Source: Clostridia bacterium (lineage in GTDB: Bacteria > Bacillota_A > Clostridia > Christensenellales > Aristaeellaceae). From it: a stretch of 53,589 bases of DNA. The stretch is from assembly GCA_017620455.1 (NCBI GenBank), contig JAFZQK010000078.1, positions 1 to 53,589 on the forward strand, read 5' to 3'. A program made the position numbers and the translations under genes. Below the pieces are notes generated by a model. It was not told where the DNA came from and searched no databases. It was given only the letters and a program-made list of their open reading frames with translations. Positions 52,165-53,589 of this stretch are shown piece by piece (position 1 is the stretch's first letter; each line of letters opens with the position of its first letter).

Positions 52165-52461
52165 TCACTTATCGTCCCCTTCCCGCCGCACCCGGAAGCC
52201 GCTTTCCCGGCTCACCGGATCGATGGGAAGGATCTCCGTGCGTTCGATATGGATGTGCGGCTGGCTTTTCAGCCGGATCACCAGCTGCCGCAGCGCCCCG
52301 ATCCCGCCCTGGGCCTCCACCGCCACCCGGCCGTCCTGCAAATTCCGAACCCAGCCGGTCAGCCCCAGCGTCCGCGCCAGATACACCGCGGTATAGCGGA
52401 AGCCCACGCGCTGCACATGGCCGGAAAACAGGATGCGCCATCGCGTCTGCGCCGTTTTCAC
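52165..52461 (-). CDS. acyP: Acylphosphatase
   Basis: 98 residues, GTG start at 52461 with GAGGAGG 5 nt upstream. FSGHVQRVGFRYTAVYLA carries the catalytic Arg and GWVRNLQDGRVAVEAQG the catalytic Asn, in the order of the family. The enzyme hydrolyses acyl phosphates such as carbamoyl phosphate and 1,3-bisphosphoglycerate. The C-terminus (EGDDK) is a little longer than the minimal domain. It lies in the gap after ptsI. Confidence 0.93.
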   Translation of the reverse strand: MKTAQTRWRILFSGHVQRVGFRYTAVYLARTLGLTGWVRNLQDGRVAVEAQGGIGALRQLVIRLKSQPHIHIERTEILPIDPVSRESGFRVRREGDDK

Positions 52462-52479
52462 AATTCCTCCTCACAGCAA

Positions 52480-52515
52480 TTTCCCGCCCGGAGCGCGCAG
52501 GTTCCGGGCGGGAAA
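52480..52515 (-). terminator. Perfect 12-bp hairpin after ptsI
   Basis: TTTCCCGCCCGG (52480-52491) pairs exactly with CCGGGCGGGAAA (52504-52515), loop 12 nt. On the minus strand only ATT follows, so termination may be partial, allowing acyP to be read from ptsI. Confidence 0.55.
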
Positions 52516-52530
52516 AATGCTTTCTATCCG

Positions 52531-53589
52531 TTACAGGTCGTTTTCGTCGCTGAGCAGCTCTGCCAGCACCTTTTCCTTCACCTGGGAAACGTCCGTTTCC
52601 CGGATCTTCTGCCGCAGGGGCAGCACGGACCGGGGGGACACGCTCAGCTCGTCGATGCCGATGGAGAGGAAGGTCTCCGTCAGCGCCAGGTCGGCCCCCA
52701 GTTCGCCGCAGATGCCCACCCACACGCCGTTCTTATGGGCGTTATCGCACACCATTTTCAGGGCGCGGAGCACCGCCGGGTGATGGGGATTGTAGAACCT
52801 ACCCAGATCGGCGTTCTGCCGGTCGCAGGCCAGGGTGTACTGGGTCAGGTCGTTGGTGCCGCAGGAGAAGAAATCCACCACCTTGGCCAGCCGGTCGCTC
52901 ATGAACACGGCGGCGGGAGTCTCGATCATGATGCCGATCTCCACGTCCTCGCTGAAGGGGATACCCTCCTCGGTCAGCTCCTTCTTCACCCGTTCGCACA
53001 TCTTCCTTGCTTCCTTCACCTCCCACACGCTGGTGACCATGGGGAACATGATGCCCAGTTTCCCATAGGCGCTGGCCCGGTACAGGGCGCGCAGCTGGGT
53101 GTGGAAGATTTCGGGCCGGTTCAGGCAGATGCGCAGGGCGCGGTTGCCCAGGGCGGGGTTTTCTTCCTTGGGCAGATTGAAATAGCCGATCTGCTTGTCC
53201 GCGCCGATGTCCAGGGTGCGAATCACCACTTCCCTGCCGCCCATGTCGCTGAGCACTTTCTTGTACGCCTCGAACTGATAATCCTCGGTGGGATAATCGT
53301 CGCAGTTGAGATAAAGGAATTCGCTGCGGAACAGGCCCACGCCGCCGGCATCGTTGCCCAGCACGGCGGCCACGTCGTCCGGGGAGCCGATGTTGCAGTA
53401 CACGCGGATGCTCTGCCCGTCCAGGGTCTCGTTGGGCTGGCCCTTGAGCTTCTCCAGCAGCTCCCGCTGGCGCTTTTGTTCCTCCATCTTCTTGACCAGG
53501 TGGCTGCGGGTGTCGGCGTCGGCTTCGATGACCACGCTGCCGGTGCTGCCGTCGATGATGACCTCCCGGCCCTCATATTCAGGCTTCAA
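52531..53589 (-). CDS. ptsI: PTS enzyme I, C-terminal part (5' end outside window)
   Basis: 352 residues seen; the frame is open to the window edge, so the gene starts beyond it. The fragment includes the end of the swivelling His domain (VIIDGSTGSVVIEAD) and the whole PEP-binding barrel: GVGLFRSEFLYL, IRTLDIGADKQ, NPALGNRALRICL, IMFPMVTSVWEV, IGIMIETPAAV, FSCGTNDLTQYTLACDR and the catalytic Cys in VGICGELGADL. Enzyme I takes phosphate from PEP and passes it to HPr. No ptsH is in the window; the HPr-like protein at 3449 lacks the acceptor His. Confidence 0.95.
   Translation of the reverse strand: MKPEYEGREVIIDGSTGSVVIEADADTRSHLVKKMEEQKRQRELLEKLKGQPNETLDGQSIRVYCNIGSPDDVAAVLGNDAGGVGLFRSEFLYLNCDDYPTEDYQFEAYKKVLSDMGGREVVIRTLDIGADKQIGYFNLPKEENPALGNRALRICLNRPEIFHTQLRALYRASAYGKLGIMFPMVTSVWEVKEARKMCERVKKELTEEGIPFSEDVEIGIMIETPAAVFMSDRLAKVVDFFSCGTNDLTQYTLACDRQNADLGRFYNPHHPAVLRALKMVCDNAHKNGVWVGICGELGADLALTETFLSIGIDELSVSPRSVLPLRQKIRETDVSQVKEKVLAELLSDENDL

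Noticed and set aside
1..53589. A hidden defence system, prophage or biosynthetic cluster
   Set aside because: No nuclease/helicase islands, integrase, reverse transcriptase, phage structural or NRPS/PKS genes are visible. ComM, YraN and RNase HII are housekeeping members.

Overview
The window is GC-rich, gene-dense chromosomal DNA from a bacterium that looks like a Firmicute of the class Clostridia. The grounds are TrmFO, RbgA, the gene order rnhB-yraN-comM-dprA-topA-trmFO-hslVU, strong AGGAGG ribosome sites, bacterial SigA-type promoters (TTGACA-17-TATAAT), a Firmicute-like 6S RNA, an HPr-like protein and a PTS enzyme I. A high-GC gut or rumen lineage (Christensenellales or Oscillospirales type) is my inference. 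I see no prophage, insertion sequence, CRISPR array, tRNA or rRNA.

Layout. 1-853 is the end of an acyl-CoA-ligase-like gene, followed by two perfect hairpins. 1036-3325 (minus) holds a YgjV-like membrane protein and a tight three-gene unit: a ThrH phosphatase/phosphotransferase, a glutamate-kinase-like enzyme without PUA domain, and a stand-alone copy of the FakA C-terminal domain. 3449-6565 carries an HPr-like protein lacking the phosphoryl His, an ANT-like nucleotidyltransferase, a metallophosphoesterase and galE. 6582-6815 (minus) is a 6S RNA candidate with a consensus promoter whose -35 box overlaps the stop codon of a sugar nucleotidyltransferase/phosphomannomutase fusion gene (6846-9137).

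9339-25137 is one long plus-strand run of mostly overlapping or abutting genes: rbgA, rnhB, yraN, a giant double GT-C glycosyltransferase, comM, dprA, topA, trmFO, hslV, hslU, cmk, an acyltransferase and a GNAT acetyltransferase. A 391-bp hairpin-rich gap ends it. 25529-28071 (minus) holds a PRTase, a divergent Lgt-like membrane protein and a secreted phosphodiester-glycosidase-family protein. 28213-39456 (plus) holds a phosphoesterase with argH, then separately promoted genes for a GT4 glycosyltransferase, a 1510-residue secreted multidomain protein, and a GH26-like hydrolase followed by an M29 aminopeptidase.

39609-53589 is all minus strand: two small unknown proteins; a monosaccharide ABC transporter operon (binding protein, double ATPase, two paralogous permeases) behind a consensus promoter; a Zn-ribbon-like membrane protein; two exported proteins of unknown role; a membrane-anchored alpha/beta hydrolase; a second esterase; an acylphosphatase; and the C-terminal part of PTS enzyme I.

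Themes: much of the accessory content concerns the cell surface and carbohydrates. The strongest candidates for something not well described are the ThrH / short glutamate kinase / FakA-C unit, the double GT-C protein inserted into the conserved housekeeping run, and the two-permease sugar transporter. All functions are read from motifs without any database search.
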